From Bacillota bacterium (GTDB lineage: Bacteria > Bacillota > Clostridia > DSM-8532), in assembly GCA_023410885.1 (NCBI GenBank), contig JAEYPI010000164.1, forward strand, positions 1-8,127: a stretch of 8,127 bases of DNA, in the 5' to 3' direction. This document shows, piece by piece, positions 7,501 to 8,127 of this stretch. The number at the start of each line of letters is the position of its first letter. Position 1 is the stretch's first letter. Made by a program: the position numbers and the translations under genes. The notes beneath the pieces are model-generated. The model did no database searches. It saw nothing but the letters and a program-made list of their open reading frames with translations, and was not told the DNA's origin.

Positions 7501-8127
7501 TGAGGTTTGCTGCCGAATCCAACCCAATGCCATGCTCCCGTGTGTTATAATCGGTTTCAAATATAATATTTTGCCCCATGGGATCTGTAACTGTCCAGGC
7601 CTTTGTGATGAGATTAATTTGGCTAAGGATATTTTTAAAGCCTATGGCCAGTTCCGAAGAGTTGGCAGCAGAAAAGCTTCGGACGGATATTTCATTAATC
7701 CACTCGCTTACAGTTTTACTAGGGTTAAATCCGCTGATCTTATCGTTGGCAGCACCGTAGCATATGGAGTATAGTGGTATCCCAAGACCATTGGGGGATT
7801 CTCCGGTAATCTTTTCTGCCACAGCAGCCGCCAGATCGGCAGCTTGCTTATTTGAATCAGTACTTGTACCCCCAATAGACGTTGTACTGTCCCTGTCGCT
7901 GGATACCTTTCTGTTGGGGGAACCGTCTGAAAGCAGGACAGCATATCTGTTGGCAATGCCTGACACAGTCGAAACATTAAGCAAATTAAGGCCCAACTGA
8001 AGTCCTGCCTCAATATTGGTTCCGGAATTTGTACTGATGTCGTTTATTGCTTGGGTTAGGTCATTACTGGGTGTTTCTCCATTCCAATTGAGTGTGGCAG
8101 CGTCAACCCAGTTATATACAAGGGTTC
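4379..8127 (-). CDS. LPXTG cell-wall-anchored VWA-domain adhesin with MucBP-like repeats (5' end beyond window)
   Basis: The frame is open from the right edge to the TAA at 4379-4381: 1248 complete codons, numbered here from 8125. The start and signal peptide lie outside the window; the TTG at 7994-7996 is internal because the VWA fold continues upstream of it. In order: second half of a VWA domain (1 to about 171, with GTNIEAG at 35-41 and LLSDGS at 64-69); a beta-rich adhesin-like region (about 175-323); nine divergent MucBP-like repeats (325-1159), each beginning with a VTVxHxY-like strand and ending with an ITxYY-like strand; a Pro/acidic linker (1162-1203); LPQTG (1205-1209); membrane helix (1220-1240); tail RRKKKEQL. 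Established family knowledge makes this a sortase-anchored surface protein, probably binding host or matrix glycans or proteins. The ligand is unknown. It has just two Cys (122, 563). The gene ends at its own terminator, so it is separate from opp. Confidence 0.9.
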   Translation of the reverse strand, partial: TLVYNWVDAATLNWNGETPSNDLTQAINDISTNSGTNIEAGLQLGLNLLNVSTVSGIANRYAVLLSDGSPNRKVSSDRDSTTSIGGTSTDSNKQAADLAAAVAEKITGESPNGLGIPLYSICYGAANDKISGFNPSKTVSEWINEISVRSFSAANSSELAIGFKNILSQINLITKAWTVTDPMGQNIIFETDYNTREHGIGLDSAANLRNYNKETKTLYWNLNGETHTTTGPDNDKTYTYTLTYRVRLDTSDPSFAEKENGNDKYYLTNGYTELSYAFYNENGQLLDEAGNRIYNDDGSVNSNSDKVTTLRTLGFKVPRVKGLLPTVSYTVNYWTLDKVSKQYVLNDSSYSDTAKLWDSVTLSSDAIKIPNYSFDHGDVGTYQIVSTANRVFNLYYNPDPASVIVNHYYTDINIDRDGNKTESSTAFTDTQTGLYAGDTYSYSGNERPTHGNTSYTLDKIETNGKDHNAYSKTITLSKNENENIINFYYIHTNDQRDPASVIVKKVYTPYAWKLVDGKYVEVAGEPSEVIAAEAGDLRANTSYTIDMAADSNHSGYSYIRTECSNSSLKVNGTTATMTLSAGQNAITIYYDLHEQNEPAKATITLKHNYALKETSIDENGSPVTRLTENTVIDHAIDAHVGDSLAAYNLQQKNTYDGIAYSPDATNTGKLTSGTVTGNHMVIELHYAKTLAPNTTGVTVTHIYRDVMEETYTVYGETNEAIGYETRTVLTPLEGETVVKSYPEESTHNLYVGQRFDAEQVSKEGFTFNEDASDPLTILSLNERGNSITLYYDRNIAPKDSRDEAAITVQHVYTTHTRTLVNNEPGTVTTTLYETEAFDNLKAGSTFNAELKTAYNGTIYTVIGEPSLSRILQKGTNSTIVINYVREVSNLEPVPYTVGYRYKTYEMTVQNGIASYYDEPGIQTFGPDSYSGYVNQEVTLPVAPSDAPDGFTADGSNPSATQTLGASGNDFVFSYARYNELDKVTVKSNHHYTTINSVGVGSTQDVEDSGAYKYIGESWTASSNTLNNAFTLKFYTVNGGPQQSGDSYRAESLDEDVTVDFYYEQDNSVRASYTIKHIYITTDWDGTQTTVEKVENGGNPVQSYAGLKATGIPDLMEDGEGAPLFTLTNAAASPDFDEDAGYTITLIEGNNNIITFTYGRSVDKEPDEPEVEIEDPEIPQGGVPTPGAPDTSDQIEILEEVPLGNLPQTGTMADPMKSSRLLDMMVMSLSLTTIGVIVTIGRRKKKEQL
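4649..7153 (-). repeat. Nine tandem MucBP-like protein repeats
   Basis: Each unit spans about 75-101 residues. Approximate units in window residue numbers: R1 325-399, R2 400-491, R3 498-592, R4 598-689, R5 694-794, R6 800-885, R7 890-975, R8 980-1064, R9 1066-1159. Opening strands include SYTVNYWT, SVIVNHYYT, SVIVKKVYT, TITLKHNYA, GVTVTHIYR, AITVQHVYT, PYTVGYRYK, VTVKSNHHY and YTIKHIYIT. Closing strands include FNLYYNPD, INFYYIH, ITIYYDL, ITLYYDR, VDFYYEQ and ITFTYGR. Many have a middle hydrophobic Y/F strand after a Gly or Tyr turn. The units are too divergent at DNA level for easy slippage, so the array looks old. The MucBP assignment rests on pattern; related beta-grasp repeats are an alternative. 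Confidence 0.7.
7157..7603 (-). other. Beta-rich region between the VWA domain and the repeats
   Basis: Residues about 175-323 run from AWTVTDPMGQNIIF to GFKVPRVKG. The stretch is rich in Thr, Tyr and Asn, with alternating hydrophobic strands (KTLYWNLNGE, YTYTLTYRVRLD, YTELSYAFYNENG). This is the type of beta-sandwich that follows VWA domains in Gram-positive pilus-tip adhesins and related LPXTG proteins. I infer an adhesin stalk or jelly-roll domain but cannot name a family with certainty. Confidence 0.5.
7613..8127 (-). other. Partial von Willebrand factor A domain (C-terminal half)
   Basis: Within the surface protein, GTNIEAGLQLGLNLL (from residue 35) carries the Thr that in VWA domains belongs to the metal-ion-dependent adhesion site. 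LLSDGSPN (64-71) supplies the later Asp after a hydrophobic strand (YAVLLSD). The first MIDAS element (DxSxS) must lie upstream of the window edge. The domain ends near SELAIGFKNILSQI, the usual last helix. VWA domains bind proteins through a coordinated divalent metal; here the ligand is not known. Confidence 0.8.

Noticed and set aside
7996..7996. Start of the adhesin gene at the TTG at 7994-7996
   Set aside because: The open frame continues to the window edge, and the residues upstream include the GTNIEAG part of the VWA metal site. The TTG is an internal leucine codon.

Overview
The window carries five protein-coding genes, all on the minus strand. They fall in two blocks separated by a gap of about 400 bases without a gene. 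The moderate-to-low GC content, strong AGGAGG-like ribosome binding sites, an LPXTG-type sorting signal and a Clostridia-like Opp transporter point to a Gram-positive Bacillota, probably a member of Clostridia. No marker gene here fixes the genus.

Positions 4379-8127 hold the 3' part of a very large gene for a cell-wall-anchored surface protein, whose N-terminus lies beyond the right edge. Reading from N to C, the visible part has the second half of a von Willebrand factor A (VWA) domain, an adhesin-like beta-rich region, nine divergent tandem MucBP-like repeats, a Pro/acidic linker, LPQTG, a membrane helix and a basic tail. This is the design of a surface adhesin attached to peptidoglycan by a class A-like sortase. 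The gene ends at a perfect 18-bp hairpin terminator (4319-4366), so it is probably not co-transcribed with the next block.

The gap (3981-4378) holds that terminator, a tandem 10-bp repeat, two candidate minus-strand promoters, a 12-bp palindrome over one -10 box, and an untranslated leader of about 120-250 nt.

Positions 18-3980 hold a tightly packed operon, transcribed oppB-oppC-oppD-oppF: two permeases and two ATPases of a peptide-type (Opp/Dpp family) ABC importer. Gene junctions are 17 nt, 10 nt and a 4-nt GTGA overlap, which suggests translational coupling. The substrate-binding lipoprotein (OppA/DppA) is not in the window. It may lie just beyond the left edge, where no terminator is visible after oppF, or elsewhere. 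The four proteins would form a BCDF complex at the membrane, with the ATPase pair driving uptake of peptides delivered by that missing binding protein.

I found no clearly new biological system. The most notable items are the repeat-rich VWA adhesin and the structured control region in front of the opp operon.
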